From Methylophilaceae bacterium (GTDB lineage Bacteria > Pseudomonadota > Gammaproteobacteria > Burkholderiales > Methylophilaceae), in the NCBI GenBank assembly GCA_028342535.1, contig JAOLWQ010000003.1, positions 1-64,000 of the forward strand: a stretch of DNA of 64,000 bases, written 5' to 3'. Each line of letters begins with the position of its first letter. Position 1 is the stretch's first letter. This document shows, one piece after another, positions 1 to 10,219 of the stretch. The position numbers and the translations under genes are program-made. The notes below the pieces were generated by a model that ran no database searches, was not told where the DNA came from, and saw only the letters and a list, made by a program, of their open reading frames with translations.

Positions 1-14
1 GGATTAGATAAGAG

Positions 15-1430
15 ATGAAAACTATTGTGCTTGTTGGACGACCTAATGTAGGTAAATCCAGTTTATATAACCGTTTAACTAAAACTCGTGATGCAATCGT
101 GGCTGATATGCCTGGCCTTACTCGAGATAGACACTACGGAAAGCTTTCAATTGGCGACCATGATTTTATTTTGGTTGATACAGGCGGTTTTGAGCCAGAT
201 AAGAAATTTGGCATACAAAAAGAGATGGCTACCCAAACTAAATTAGCTATTGATGAAAGTGACATTATTTTATTAATTGTTGATGCTAGATCTGGGCTTC
301 ATTCCATAGATGTTCATATTGCTGAGATTATTAGAAAGAATGATAAAAAGAAAATGTTACTAGTAAATAAAGCTGAAGGAATGTTAAATGATAGCGCTTT
401 AGCAGAATTTTATAAGTTGGGATTTAGCAATATACATAAAATATCATCAGCGCATGGAGATGGCATTTCTGGCCTTAGAGATTTTCTAACAGAACAAGAT
501 AATAAAATTAGTCCCTTTAATTTTACAGATAATAAGCATCCAAAAATTGCTATTGTCGGGCGACCTAATGTTGGAAAATCTACTTTAATCAATTCTCTAT
601 TAGGTGAAGATAGATTTATTGCTTTTGATAAGCCTGGAACTACAAGGGATGCAGTTTCAGTTGATTTTAATTGGGGCAAAGATAAATTTATTTTAACTGA
701 CACTGCTGGTATAAGAAAAAAAGGTAAGGTTTTTGAGTCCGTAGAAAAATTTTCAGTAATTAAGACTCTAAATGCAATAAATTTTTCAAATATTGCTGTG
801 CTTGTTGTTGATGCGAAAGATGGTATATCAGCCCAAGATATGCATATCCTTGGCTTTATTTTGGAAAGTGGTAAATCACTAGTTATTGCTTTAAACAAGT
901 GGGATTCTGTTTCAGAATACGAACGTGAAAAACTGAAAGGTGATATTGATAAAAAATTACCATTTGTTAAATTTGCTGAAAAAGTTTTTATTTCAGCATT
1001 AAACCAAGATGGCTTTCCTATTTTAATGAAGTCAATTATAAAAGCTCACAAAGCAGCTCAAACTAAATTTACAACGCCTCAGCTCAATTCTGTTTTATCA
1101 AATGCTTTACTAAGCCATACTCCAAGTATAGTAAAAGGAATTCGACCTAAATTAAAATATGCACATCAAGGTGGAATGAACCCACCAACCGTTATTATCC
1201 ATGGCAATCATTTAGACGGAGTAAAGCAAGATTACATTAGATTTTTAGAATCATTTTATCGAAAAGCCTTTGATTTAACAGGCACACCCCTAAGAATTCA
1301 GCTTAAGAATTCTTTAAATCCTTTTGACGAGAGAGCTGAGGCTGTTAATAAAAAAACTGGCCTTGTCTCCAGAAGAAGAGAAGAAACTGCTTTTCGTGCA
1401 AAAATGAAGAAGAAGAAGCAAATTAATTAG
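15..1430 (+). CDS. der: GTPase Der (EngA), 50S ribosome assembly
   Basis: Essential GTPase with two G domains that helps mature the large ribosomal subunit. The first P-loop (GRPNVGKS) is at residues 8-15 with DTGG at 55-58. A second copy of the P-loop is at 182-190, followed by DTAG and NKWD motifs. The C-terminal KH-like domain fills about residues 350-440, and the protein ends in a basic tail (KMKKKKQIN). At 471 aa it has normal family length. The first NKxD motif reads NKAE, a common Der variant. The ATG has a short purine-rich sequence just before it. In-frame stops at 5-7 and 9-11 suggest an upstream gene ends just outside the window; bamB would be usual, but that is inference. The 3' end overlaps the convergent bamD by 4 bp. 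Confidence 0.97.
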   Translation: MKTIVLVGRPNVGKSSLYNRLTKTRDAIVADMPGLTRDRHYGKLSIGDHDFILVDTGGFEPDKKFGIQKEMATQTKLAIDESDIILLIVDARSGLHSIDVHIAEIIRKNDKKKMLLVNKAEGMLNDSALAEFYKLGFSNIHKISSAHGDGISGLRDFLTEQDNKISPFNFTDNKHPKIAIVGRPNVGKSTLINSLLGEDRFIAFDKPGTTRDAVSVDFNWGKDKFILTDTAGIRKKGKVFESVEKFSVIKTLNAINFSNIAVLVVDAKDGISAQDMHILGFILESGKSLVIALNKWDSVSEYEREKLKGDIDKKLPFVKFAEKVFISALNQDGFPILMKSIIKAHKAAQTKFTTPQLNSVLSNALLSHTPSIVKGIRPKLKYAHQGGMNPPTVIIHGNHLDGVKQDYIRFLESFYRKAFDLTGTPLRIQLKNSLNPFDERAEAVNKKTGLVSRRREETAFRAKMKKKKQIN

Positions 1431-2236
1431 TCGTTAATCATACTATCCCAAAACTCCCACCACCTCGCCTTATTTTCAATTATTTTTTGCGCATTGAATT
1501 CCGTATTAGGGTAATTTGTTTCTAAAACCCTTTCTGTGTCTTTTCTTAAATCCTCAATACCTAAGTGTTCGTAGCAGCTAACCATAAGTACTAATGCTTC
1601 TTCTTGATGGACTGATTGATTGTAGTTTTCGATAACATATTTTGCTCTATTCAAAGCTGCAACATATGCAGCTCTTCTCATATAGAAACGCGCAACATGT
1701 AATTCATATTCTGAAATTTTATTCATTAGGTATGTCATTCGATTAACTGAGTCATCATAATATTTGCTTTTAGGAAATGTTATGGTTAATTCCTTAAATG
1801 CATTAAAACTCTGAGTTAATTGTGCAATATCTCTATCACTAATATCTTGCATAACTATTTTCTTAAAAAATCCCTTATCTTTAAATAAAATAATCCCCCT
1901 AAAATAGTAGGCATAATCCATAGATGGGTGATTAGGATGTGCGCGTATAAACTTATTAATCATCGCTGTCGCTTCAGCAGTCTTATAAAATTCTTTATAC
2001 GCATAAGCTAAATTCAGCTTAAATTGAGGTGCTAATTTTGAATTAGGAAATCTTTTTTCCCCTTTTTCAAGAAAGGCTATCGCTTTTGTCCAATCTTTAC
2101 TGCTAGCAAAATATTCTGCTTCATTGATAATCCATTGTTCGGAACGACCCTCAGTTTCATCTAGCTCAGTTGGGTCTCCAAAAATGAAACACCCACTAAG
2201 CATTACTGATAAGATTAAAGAAAATAATAATTTCAT
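1427..2236 (-). CDS. bamD: Outer membrane assembly lipoprotein BamD
   Basis: Lipoprotein subunit of the BAM complex that folds outer-membrane beta-barrel proteins. I start it at the ATG whose product begins MKLLFSLILSVMLSGC, giving a lipoprotein signal with the acylated Cys at residue 16. A longer reading frame to 2290 would bury this signal, so it is rejected. The 269-aa product has TPR-type helical repeats typical of BamD/YfiO, including a segment starting WIINEAEYFASSKDW and one with HPNHPSMDYAYYFRG. It is divergent from rluD with about 40 bp between the start codons, an arrangement common in beta- and gammaproteobacteria. Confidence 0.93.
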   Translation of the reverse strand: MKLLFSLILSVMLSGCFIFGDPTELDETEGRSEQWIINEAEYFASSKDWTKAIAFLEKGEKRFPNSKLAPQFKLNLAYAYKEFYKTAEATAMINKFIRAHPNHPSMDYAYYFRGIILFKDKGFFKKIVMQDISDRDIAQLTQSFNAFKELTITFPKSKYYDDSVNRMTYLMNKISEYELHVARFYMRRAAYVAALNRAKYVIENYNQSVHQEEALVLMVSCYEHLGIEDLRKDTERVLETNYPNTEFNAQKIIENKARWWEFWDSMIND

Positions 2237-2276
2237 ATATAGCTTAAGATATTTAATAACGCTAAAATTATACATT

Positions 2277-3335
2277 ATGGCAGTAAACAAAAAAAAAATT
2301 ATAGTACCTAATTCTTATGTAGGCCAAAGAGCAGATTCAGTTATACACGAACTGATGCCTGAATATTCTAGATCAAAAATACAATCTTGGATAAAAAAAG
2401 GCTTCATTAGAATTGATTTGCAAAATTTTTCAACCAAAAAAAAGATAATTGGTGGTGAGTTAATAGATATTGATATTCAGCCAGAAGATGAAGCTAATCA
2501 GTTTGAGCCTGAAGATATAGATTTAGAGATTGTTTATGATGATGACGATATTATGGTGATTAATAAACCTACTAATATGGTTGTTCACCCAGCCGCTGGT
2601 AACTGGTCAGGAACACTTCTAAATGGAATCCTATATCATTTTCCAAATAATTCTAAATTACCAAGGGCAGGTATTGTCCATAGATTAGATAAAAACACAA
2701 CGGGACTAATGGTGGTTGCAAAGAATGAAATAGCCCAATTTAATTTAATAAAACAACTACAGAGTAAAAGTGTTTACAGGGAGTACAGAGCTATAGTTTG
2801 GGGGCAAGTTATGGTTAAAAGTGGAGTTATTGAAAAACCAATTGGAAGACATCCTCATATCAGGGTAAAGATGGCTGTTAACAGTATCAATGGAAAAGAA
2901 GCTATTACTTGTTATGAGGTATTGGAAAGATTTAGTATTCACACATATTTAAAATGTATCCTTAAGACTGGAAGAACTCATCAAATAAGAGTTCATATGC
3001 AAGACAATAAATCTCCTATCGTTGGTGACCCTACATATGGATTAAAAAAAATTATTCCTACGAGGTCTATGACAGAAAATTTTAAAAATGAAACACTTAA
3101 ATTTGAACGGCAAGCCCTTCATGCAAAAGTTTTAGGGCTTATTCACCCAATCACTAATAAATCCCTCAAATGGGAAATAGATCTCCCTGAAGACATGAAA
3201 AATTTATTAGAATTAATAAGGAAAGAATCAGTAAAAGATATATTAGAAGAGAGTTTTAAGATAAATAAAGATTTTTTTGTGAGTGGTGAGCAAGTTTATG
3301 AAGATGATGAAGATTTAGAATTTGATGATGAATGA
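2277..3335 (+). CDS. rluD: 23S rRNA pseudouridine synthase RluD
   Basis: Converts uridines of 23S rRNA helix 69 to pseudouridine. An S4 RNA-binding domain is at about residues 10-70. The catalytic domain follows, with the HRLDKNTTG motif and nucleophile Asp138, and later GRTHQIRVHM. I start at ATG 2277 (MAVNKKKI) rather than further upstream, because the upstream extension lies antisense inside bamD. The product is 352 aa and ends in a strongly acidic tail (EDDEDLEFDDE). RluD and RluC are close paralogues; the position opposite bamD and next to the pgeF homologue favours RluD. The stop codon overlaps the start of the next gene. Confidence 0.93.
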   Translation: MAVNKKKIIVPNSYVGQRADSVIHELMPEYSRSKIQSWIKKGFIRIDLQNFSTKKKIIGGELIDIDIQPEDEANQFEPEDIDLEIVYDDDDIMVINKPTNMVVHPAAGNWSGTLLNGILYHFPNNSKLPRAGIVHRLDKNTTGLMVVAKNEIAQFNLIKQLQSKSVYREYRAIVWGQVMVKSGVIEKPIGRHPHIRVKMAVNSINGKEAITCYEVLERFSIHTYLKCILKTGRTHQIRVHMQDNKSPIVGDPTYGLKKIIPTRSMTENFKNETLKFERQALHAKVLGLIHPITNKSLKWEIDLPEDMKNLLELIRKESVKDILEESFKINKDFFVSGEQVYEDDEDLEFDDE

Positions 3336-4062
3336 AAACTTTATAATTCCTAAATGGCCAGCCCCAGAGAATGTAAGAGCAATTCAAACTACGAGAAATG
3401 GTGGTACAAGCTTAGAAAAATTTTCTACTTTAAATTTGAGCAACAATGTGGGCGACATTAAGCAACATGTCGACGACAACTATAAAAAATTATTAAATTT
3501 CCTACCATCTGATCCATTTTGGTTGAATCAAATTCACTCAAATAAATCTGAAGAGATTCCATCTACAAAAAATTTAAATTGTGATGCTAGTTATACGTAC
3601 AATAAAGAAACTGTTTGCGCGGTCAGAACTGCTGATTGCTTACCGATTTTTTTAACTAATTTTGAAGCAAGTTTTGTTGGAGTGATCCATGCTGGCTGGA
3701 GAGGTTTATTGAATGGGGTGATTGAGAAGACTATTGATAAAATTAGGTCACCATCAGAAATAATTGTATGGCTAGGACCTTGCATCAGTCAGGAGTCGTT
3801 CGAAGTAGGCAATGATGTTTATGATTTGTTTATAAATAAAGATAGTAATATTAAAAAAGCATTTAAATTATTAAAAAATAGATACTATTTAGACCTTGCT
3901 TTAGGGGCCAGATTAAAACTTAATTATATAAATATCAAGAATATTTCTGGAACAGGCGTAACTGAAGATTTTTGTACTTTTAGAGAGAAGGAAAAGTTTT
4001 TTTCATATCGTCGAGATGGTAAAACTGGTCGCATGGCATCATTACTTTGGATTGATAGTTAG
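3328..4062 (+). CDS. pgeF: PgeF/YfiH-family purine nucleoside phosphorylase-like protein
   Basis: Member of the multicopper-oxidase-like 'laccase domain' family. Members act as purine nucleoside phosphorylases/adenosine deaminases or correct peptidoglycan precursors (E. coli YfiH/PgeF). The expected zinc ligands are visible: His70 (NQIHS), Cys104 (RTADCLP) and His121 (VIHAGWRG), with a conserved GPCIS further on. Three start codons lie in a row (TTG 3322, ATG 3325, ATG 3328). I chose 3328, giving 244 aa, but 3325 is equally possible. It overlaps the rluD stop, so the two are very probably translationally coupled; rluD-pgeF is a conserved pair. Confidence 0.88.
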   Translation: MNENFIIPKWPAPENVRAIQTTRNGGTSLEKFSTLNLSNNVGDIKQHVDDNYKKLLNFLPSDPFWLNQIHSNKSEEIPSTKNLNCDASYTYNKETVCAVRTADCLPIFLTNFEASFVGVIHAGWRGLLNGVIEKTIDKIRSPSEIIVWLGPCISQESFEVGNDVYDLFINKDSNIKKAFKLLKNRYYLDLALGARLKLNYINIKNISGTGVTEDFCTFREKEKFFSYRRDGKTGRMASLLWIDS

Positions 4063-4123
4063 CTATATCTTCTTTGGTGCTAACAACTTATAATGTGTTT
4101 CTTTTTTTATTACGGAATTTCTT

Positions 4124-4885
4124 ATGACTCTTTTTTGGATTATTGGTACCTGTTTTGCAGGTGGATTCTTAAGCCTATTATTCGCTTTTCTCTTTTTTAA
4201 AAAAGCCAATATCAACATTGTCACGAATATGGTAAGTTTGTCTGTAGGGACTATGCTTGGTGCTGTTTTTCTTGAAATACTCCCTCATGCATTAGAGCAA
4301 TCTATTGATTCACATGACACTATGTTTATAGTATTAGTTGGCTTACTAATATTTTTTACCCTAGAAAAATTATTAATTTGGCGGCATTGTCATGGCGATC
4401 ACTGTGAAACTCATTCACATAACGCACAACTTAAACACAACAAAGGTGGTAGCCTGCTTCTTATAGGTGATTTATCCCATAACTTTATCGATGGAATACT
4501 TATAGCTAGCGCGTTCATATATGAATTTGAATTAGGATTAGTTACTGCTTTAGCGATTTATGCTCATCAAATCCCACAAGAGATGGGGAATATATCCATA
4601 TTTGTCCATAAAGGCCTTAAAAAAAGTAAAGCTATCTTGTTAAACGTAATTGCAAATATTACAATGACCATAGGGGCTTTAATAACTTACATTTTAATTG
4701 ATTCCGCTGGCGAAATACTCCCTATTTTGTTAGCCTTTACAGCATCGAACTTGATATATGTTGCTATATCTGATCTTATTCCAGGATTGCATAAAAGAAC
4801 TGAAATAAAAGAGTCAATAATGCAAATTTCTATGATTCTTATAGGCGTCCTTATCGTTTATTTTTTCCATTCCTTCTTGCATTAA
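4124..4885 (+). CDS. ZIP-family metal transporter
   Basis: Inner-membrane divalent metal (probably zinc) transporter of the ZIP family, 253 aa with about eight hydrophobic segments. The two signature motifs are HNFIDG (residues 119-124, TM4) and HQIPQE (148-153, TM5), which supply metal-binding His, Asp and Glu residues. Between TM3 and TM4 is a His/Cys-rich cytoplasmic loop, about residues 87-105 ([12 protein letters not shown]). The metal cannot be read from sequence. It stands alone on the plus strand and ends 1 bp before rimO, so it may be the first gene of that operon. Confidence 0.88.
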   Translation: MTLFWIIGTCFAGGFLSLLFAFLFFKKANINIVTNMVSLSVGTMLGAVFLEILPHALEQSIDSHDTMFIVLVGLLIFFTLEKLLIWRHCHGDHCETHSHNAQLKHNKGGSLLLIGDLSHNFIDGILIASAFIYEFELGLVTALAIYAHQIPQEMGNISIFVHKGLKKSKAILLNVIANITMTIGALITYILIDSAGEILPILLAFTASNLIYVAISDLIPGLHKRTEIKESIMQISMILIGVLIVYFFHSFLH

Positions 4886-4886
4886 G

Positions 4887-6221
4887 ATGACAACAAAACT
4901 CGAGCACCATTCACCAAAAATTGGTTTTATATCACTTGGCTGCCCAAAAGCAGGCTCAGATACAGAGAAGGTTCTGAGCCAAGTAAGATCTGAAGGTTAT
5001 GATATTGCTAGTGATTATAAAGATGCAGGGCTTGTTATAGTGAATACATGTGGTTTTATTGATAGCGCCATAGATGAATCGTTAGACGCGATTGATGAGG
5101 CTCTTAATGAAAATGGTAATGTTATCGTTATGGGTTGTTTAGGCGAAAAAAAACACATTATTGAGTCGAGATTTGATAATCTTATAGCAATAACTGGCTC
5201 GGAAGCATTTTCAGAAGTAATGGATGCAGTGCATCATCATATCCCAAAGCCACATGAGCCATATGTTGATTTAATTCCCCCTCAAGGTGTTAGGCTAACC
5301 CCAAATCATTATTCATATATTAAAATTTCTGAAGGATGTAATCATAAGTGTAGTTTTTGTATTATTCCATCAATGAGGGGTAAATTAGTAAGCAGACCTA
5401 TTGGTGAAGTAATGAAGGAAGCTGAGAGACTCGTTGATTCTGGTGTTTCAGAGTTATTAATAATCTCTCAAGACACAAGTGCTTATGGTGTGGACATTAA
5501 CTATAGAACCGGGTTTTGGGACGGCAAGCCAATCAAAAGTAATCTTTACGACCTTGCTAAAAACCTAGGGGAACTGGGAGTATGGATTCGCTTACATTAT
5601 GTTTATCCATATCCACATGTAGATAACATTATTTCTTTAATGGCAGACGGTAAAATTTTGCCTTATATTGATGTACCTTTTCAGCACGCAAATCATGAGG
5701 TTTTAAAGAGAATGAAAAGACCAGCTAATTCGGAAAATAATCTGGAAAGAATTTTGGAATGGAGAAAGATCTGTCCGGAAATTGCTATTCGTAGCACTTT
5801 TATTGTTGGCTTTCCTGGAGAAACAGAATCTCAGTTTAACGAACTTCTGCAATTCATTGAGGATGCCCAGTTGGAAAGGGTAGGTTGTTTTAAGTATTCA
5901 AATGTTGATGGTGCGACAGCAAACTTATTATCTGGCAATATAAGTGAAGAGGTAAAGCAGGACAGATATAACAGACTGATGGAGTTGCAATCAAAGATTA
6001 GCTTTAAGAAACAAAAAGACAAGGTAGGAAGCATTCAAACTGTTTTAATTGATGAAGTAAATTCCTCTCATGCAATTGCAAGGTCTTATGCAAATGCTCC
6101 TGATATCGATGGACATGTATTTTTAGAAACTCCAGAGGGCTTACAGCCTGGTGATATGCTAGATGTTAAAATAAATCGTGCAGAAGATTATGATTTGTTT
6201 GCAGGTCCAATTAAAAAGTGA
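4887..6221 (+). CDS. rimO: Ribosomal protein S12 methylthiotransferase RimO
   Basis: Radical-SAM enzyme that methylthiolates an Asp of ribosomal protein S12. The N-terminal UPF0004 domain carries Cys19, Cys55 and Cys84, ligands of the auxiliary 4Fe-4S cluster. The radical-SAM motif CNHKCSFC is at residues 151-158, and a TRAM domain closes the 444-aa protein. The S12-specific branch (RimO, not MiaB) is supported by the SLGCPK opening and GFPGETE region. It starts 1 bp after the ZIP gene and ends 7 bp before gltX. Confidence 0.93.
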   Translation: MTTKLEHHSPKIGFISLGCPKAGSDTEKVLSQVRSEGYDIASDYKDAGLVIVNTCGFIDSAIDESLDAIDEALNENGNVIVMGCLGEKKHIIESRFDNLIAITGSEAFSEVMDAVHHHIPKPHEPYVDLIPPQGVRLTPNHYSYIKISEGCNHKCSFCIIPSMRGKLVSRPIGEVMKEAERLVDSGVSELLIISQDTSAYGVDINYRTGFWDGKPIKSNLYDLAKNLGELGVWIRLHYVYPYPHVDNIISLMADGKILPYIDVPFQHANHEVLKRMKRPANSENNLERILEWRKICPEIAIRSTFIVGFPGETESQFNELLQFIEDAQLERVGCFKYSNVDGATANLLSGNISEEVKQDRYNRLMELQSKISFKKQKDKVGSIQTVLIDEVNSSHAIARSYANAPDIDGHVFLETPEGLQPGDMLDVKINRAEDYDLFAGPIKK

Positions 6222-6228
6222 GTAAGGT

Positions 6229-7623
6229 ATGGAAATAGTTACGAGATTTGCCCCAAGCCCAACCGGTTATCTTCATATTGGAGGGATAAGAACTGCAATA
6301 TTTTCATGGGCATACGCTAAAAAAAATAAAGGTAAATTTATTCTAAGAATAGAAGATACTGATATGGAACGATCAACACCAGAAGCAGTTGAAACTATTA
6401 AGGCTGGAATGGAATGGCTTAAACTGGACCACGATGGCGATATTATTTATCAAACTCATCGTATTGAAAGATATAAGGAGTTAATAAAACTCTTAATTAA
6501 ACAAGGCGATGCATATTACTGTTACACAAGTAAGAAAGAATTAGATCAATTAAGAGAAATTCAATTAAAAGAAGGAAAAAAACCAAAATATGATGGTCGG
6601 TGGAGACCTGAAAAAAATAAAGAATTACCTGAAGCCCCAAATAATATTAAGCCAGTGATTCGATTCAAAACACCGAAAGATGGTGAAATAAGATGGAAAG
6701 ATATGGTTAAGGGTGAAATTGTGGTACAAAATGAAGAATTAGATGATTTGATCATTGCTAGATCTGATGGAACACCAACTTATAACTTTTGTGTTGTTGT
6801 TGATGATTGGGATATGAAGGTAACTCATGTAATAAGAGGTGATGACCATTTAAATAACACACCACGACAGATAAATTTATTAAAGGCATTAAATGCACCT
6901 TTACCAGAGTATGCACATTTGTCGATGATATTGGCTAATGATGGGCAAAAGCTATCTAAAAGATATGGAGCTGCTAGCGTAATGAAATATAGGGATGATG
7001 GCTATCTTCCTGAAGCAGTGATAAATTATTTAGCTAGGCTTGGATGGAGTCATGGAGATGAAGAAATTTTTTCTGCAGATCAGTTATCTGAATGGTTTGA
7101 TTTTGACCATGTTACTTCATCAGCAGCGCAATTTGACCAAGAAAAATTAGATTGGATTAATAATCATTATATTAAAAATACAGCTACTGAAAAATTAGCT
7201 GATTTAATAAAGCCCAAGTTAATTGATAATCAGGTTAAAGTTATTGATGGTCAGGTATTAAATAGTGCCATAAAACTTTATCAAGATAGAGAAAAAAATA
7301 TGAATACATTCTCAGAAGATATTTTATTCTTTTTTAAACAGGTGCAACCTTCAGAAGAGCTAAAGAATAAATATTTAGATGAAAATTCAAAGAGCCTAGT
7401 TAGTATTTGCATCGATGGTTTAGAGCAGCAAACCTGGACAAATGAAAATGTAAATAATTTCCTAAAAGAATTTGTTAAGAAACAAGAAATAAAGTTTCCT
7501 GAAATTGCTATGCCCCTAAGAACTATAATCGCAGGAACTGATAATACACCGAGTATTGGTAGTATAATTTTTGTAATCGGCGTTAAAGAGACTAAAAAAA
7601 GAATAAGTTCTTTTTTAGGATAA
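6229..7623 (+). CDS. gltX: Glutamyl-tRNA synthetase
   Basis: Class I aminoacyl-tRNA synthetase charging tRNA-Glu. The HIGH-type motif is [10 protein letters not shown] (residues 10-19) and the KMSKS-type motif is KLSKR (241-245). The 464-aa length is normal for a bacterial GltX. The first motif plus the full anticodon-binding C-terminus argue against the shorter GluQ. It is followed after 7 bp by hfq, so the run from rimO to purA may be one long transcript or several overlapping ones. Confidence 0.96.
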   Translation: MEIVTRFAPSPTGYLHIGGIRTAIFSWAYAKKNKGKFILRIEDTDMERSTPEAVETIKAGMEWLKLDHDGDIIYQTHRIERYKELIKLLIKQGDAYYCYTSKKELDQLREIQLKEGKKPKYDGRWRPEKNKELPEAPNNIKPVIRFKTPKDGEIRWKDMVKGEIVVQNEELDDLIIARSDGTPTYNFCVVVDDWDMKVTHVIRGDDHLNNTPRQINLLKALNAPLPEYAHLSMILANDGQKLSKRYGAASVMKYRDDGYLPEAVINYLARLGWSHGDEEIFSADQLSEWFDFDHVTSSAAQFDQEKLDWINNHYIKNTATEKLADLIKPKLIDNQVKVIDGQVLNSAIKLYQDREKNMNTFSEDILFFFKQVQPSEELKNKYLDENSKSLVSICIDGLEQQTWTNENVNNFLKEFVKKQEIKFPEIAMPLRTIIAGTDNTPSIGSIIFVIGVKETKKRISSFLG

Positions 7624-7630
7624 TAAAACT

Positions 7631-7861
7631 ATGGAAAAAAATAAAAACCTTCAAAACACATTCTTAAATCAAATTATAAAAGATAATATTCCTGTCTCAA
7701 TTTATTTGCTAAATGGTATAAAACTTCAAGGACAAATTAAATCATTTGATCAGTATGTAATTGTCTTAAGTGGAAATACACCTCAGTTAATATACAAGCA
7801 TTCAGTATCAACAATTGTGCCCTCACAAACAATAAATTTAGAAGTATCAGATCCTCATTAA
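7631..7861 (+). CDS. hfq: RNA chaperone Hfq
   Basis: Hexameric Sm-like protein that helps small RNAs pair with mRNAs. The 76-aa protein is essentially the Sm core. The Sm1 part is residues 8-45, with [14 protein letters not shown], and the Sm2 signature YKHSVSTI starts at Tyr55. There is almost no C-terminal extension (it ends EVSDPH), shorter than in E. coli (102 aa). The stop codon overlaps the hflX start by one base, as in the conserved hfq-hflX pair. Confidence 0.97.
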   Translation: MEKNKNLQNTFLNQIIKDNIPVSIYLLNGIKLQGQIKSFDQYVIVLSGNTPQLIYKHSVSTIVPSQTINLEVSDPH

Positions 7862-8982
7862 TGTTTGACAGGCCTCAACTTGGTGACAATGCAATTGTCG
7901 TTAGTTTAGATTTTGGTGGGTTTGACATTAAAGAAGATATTAACGAAATAAAACAACTGACAGTTAGTGCAGGATTCAATGTGTCTGAGCTGGTCGCAAG
8001 TAAGAGATCAAATCCTCATACAAAATACTTTATTGGTTCCGGCAAGATGGAAGAAATATTATTGATGAAAGAAGCATTGAAAGCCAATATACTCATATTT
8101 AATCATGAACTAACTCCATCTCAAGAAAGAAATATTGAAAAACTGACTGAAATGCGAGTATATGATCGAACTGCTCTAATACTATACATATTTTCACTTC
8201 GTGCAAAAACTTACGAAGGAAAGCTTCAGGTAGAATTAGCCCATCTTGCTCATCTGTCTACTAGACTTGTTAAAGGATGGAGTCACTTGGAAAGGCAAAA
8301 AGGAGGAATCGGTGTAAGGGGCGGGCCAGGGGAGAAGCAAATCGAGCTTGACAAACGAATGTTGGGACTACGAATCAAGCAACTTAAAGAAAAATTAAGA
8401 AAATTAGCTCAACAAAGAGGGATGCAGCGCCGTGCTCGAAAAAGATCACAAGCATTAAGTATTGCAATCGTTGGGTATACTAACGCAGGTAAATCTACTC
8501 TATTTAATTATTTAACACACGAATCAATACTTTCAGAAGATAAGTTATTTGCAACGCTAGACACTACCTCTAGAAAGTTATTCATAGAGCCTGGACATAG
8601 TGTTGTTATTTCAGACACAGTGGGATTTATAAAAAACTTGCCAACAACTCTTATTGAAGCATTTAAGTCAACGTTAGAAGAGGTGACTGACTCAGACTTA
8701 TTAATACATGTAGTTGATATAAGTAACGAAAATAAAGCTGAACAAATTAAGGAGGTAGGAAAAATATTGGAAGAAATAAATGCACATGAGCTACCTCAAA
8801 TTTTAGTTCTTAATCAAATTGATAAAATTAACTTAAAAACAAGCTGTGATAGAGATGTCTATGGTAAAATTAATCATATTCAGCTTTCAGCAAAAACCGG
8901 TAATGGAATTGAATTTTTAAAGCAAGCAATGGTCGAACAAAATCAAACATTAATTAATGAAAGAAATGGAAACTATGCGTAA
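7861..8982 (+). CDS. hflX: Ribosome-associated GTPase HflX
   Basis: GTPase that binds and splits 50S/70S ribosomes, often under heat stress. The N-terminal nucleotide-binding domain is followed by a glycine-rich linker (KGGIGVRGGPGEKQ, about residues 147-160) and a coiled-coil. The G domain follows, with P-loop GYTNAGKST at 205-213, DTVGF, and NQID. Length 373 aa, slightly shorter than E. coli HflX because the C-terminal tail is short. It overlaps the start of hflK. Confidence 0.95.
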   Translation: MFDRPQLGDNAIVVSLDFGGFDIKEDINEIKQLTVSAGFNVSELVASKRSNPHTKYFIGSGKMEEILLMKEALKANILIFNHELTPSQERNIEKLTEMRVYDRTALILYIFSLRAKTYEGKLQVELAHLAHLSTRLVKGWSHLERQKGGIGVRGGPGEKQIELDKRMLGLRIKQLKEKLRKLAQQRGMQRRARKRSQALSIAIVGYTNAGKSTLFNYLTHESILSEDKLFATLDTTSRKLFIEPGHSVVISDTVGFIKNLPTTLIEAFKSTLEEVTDSDLLIHVVDISNENKAEQIKEVGKILEEINAHELPQILVLNQIDKINLKTSCDRDVYGKINHIQLSAKTGNGIEFLKQAMVEQNQTLINERNGNYA

Positions 8983-10219
8983 TTTTTTAAAAAAACTCTC
9001 ACCAAGAAATGTTTTAGGCGCTAATAATGATGGCCCACCAGATCTTGATGAATTATTTGTTGATCTTAGAAAAAAAATTGATAATGTATTTAATATCAAA
9101 TCAAATACAAGTAATAATGGAAGTAATGGAAGTTCAGGTAATAGCAAACAACCAATAAATTCAGGCTCTAATAGCATTCCAACTGGTACCATTATTTTAG
9201 TCGTATTCTTAATTTGGATGGCGACTGGTTTTTATATAGTCGATCAAGGCTCAAGGGGTGTTGTTCTTCAATTTGGTAAAAATACAGAGATAACACTACC
9301 TGGTCCAAGGTGGCATATTCCTTATCCAGTGGAGACTGTCGAGATTGTTAATCAAGAACAAGTCAGAACTAATGAGGTCGGATATAGATCATCTGGTGCT
9401 GGAGGTACATCTCAAGAGTTAAGAGAGTCCTTAATGTTAACCGGTGATGAAAATATTATAGATCTGCAATTTGCTGTTCAATATAATCTTAAGTCAGTTC
9501 AAGATTACTTATTTAATAATAGATCTGTCGAAAACTCTGTTAGAGGAGCTGCAGAAACTGCAATTCGAGAGGTGGTGGGTAAGAGCAAAATGGATTATGT
9601 GTTGTACGAAGGTAGGGAAGAAATCGCAATTAAAACAAAATCATTGATGCAAGATATTCTAGATCGATACAGGTCTGGCATTAATATAACGAGTGTAACC
9701 ATGCAAAATGCTCAACCACCAGAGCAGGTTCAAGCGGCTTTTGATGATGCTGTTAAAGCAAAGCAAGATTTGGAAAGACAGAAGAACGAGGGGCAAGCGT
9801 ATGCTAATGATATTGTTCCTAAAGCTCGAGGGACTGCATCTAGACTTATAGCAGAGTCAAATGGTTATAAAGCTGCAATTGAAAATGAAGCTAAGGGTAA
9901 TGCCAGTCGTTTTGATCAAATCTTAACAGAATATACAAGAGCTCCAGAAGTGACTAGAAACCGATTATTCTTAGAGACTCAGGAACAAATAATGTCATCT
10001 GTATCTAAAGTCATTGTTGATCAAAAAGGATCAAATAGCTTATTGTATCTTCCACTAGATAAGCTTATTAACCAAAATAGAGCTTCATCAGATGATCAAG
10101 ATCAAACGCAAGCATCTAACCAAAGAAGTGATGGTGAAGCATCTGCTTCTGATGTTATAAATTCAATCACAGAAAGATCTCGCGGAGCATTTAATGCGAG
10201 AGAAAGGGACGCAAGGTAA
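8957..10219 (+). CDS. hflK: HflK, subunit of the HflKC membrane complex
   Basis: SPFH-domain protein that forms with HflC the periplasmic cage around the FtsH protease. Residues about 1-75 are cytoplasmic, with a Ser/Asn/Gly-rich stretch (about 49-73). One transmembrane helix is at 76-95, followed by the SPFH domain (GLY-rich start IVDQGSRGVVLQFG) and a long coiled-coil region. The 420-aa length assumes ATG 8957. In-frame ATGs at 8966 and 8975 also exist, and 8975 (MRNFLKK) is a reasonable alternative. It overlaps hflX by 26 bp and joins hflC directly. Confidence 0.93.
   Translation: MKEMETMRNFLKKLSPRNVLGANNDGPPDLDELFVDLRKKIDNVFNIKSNTSNNGSNGSSGNSKQPINSGSNSIPTGTIILVVFLIWMATGFYIVDQGSRGVVLQFGKNTEITLPGPRWHIPYPVETVEIVNQEQVRTNEVGYRSSGAGGTSQELRESLMLTGDENIIDLQFAVQYNLKSVQDYLFNNRSVENSVRGAAETAIREVVGKSKMDYVLYEGREEIAIKTKSLMQDILDRYRSGINITSVTMQNAQPPEQVQAAFDDAVKAKQDLERQKNEGQAYANDIVPKARGTASRLIAESNGYKAAIENEAKGNASRFDQILTEYTRAPEVTRNRLFLETQEQIMSSVSKVIVDQKGSNSLLYLPLDKLINQNRASSDDQDQTQASNQRSDGEASASDVINSITERSRGAFNARERDAR

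Noticed and set aside
410-898. 162-codon minus-strand reading frame
   Set aside because: Antisense shadow of der, which has all its motifs in place.
2124-2276. N-terminal extension of rluD
   Set aside because: The extra 51 codons run antisense into bamD and precede the natural S4 domain start at 2277.
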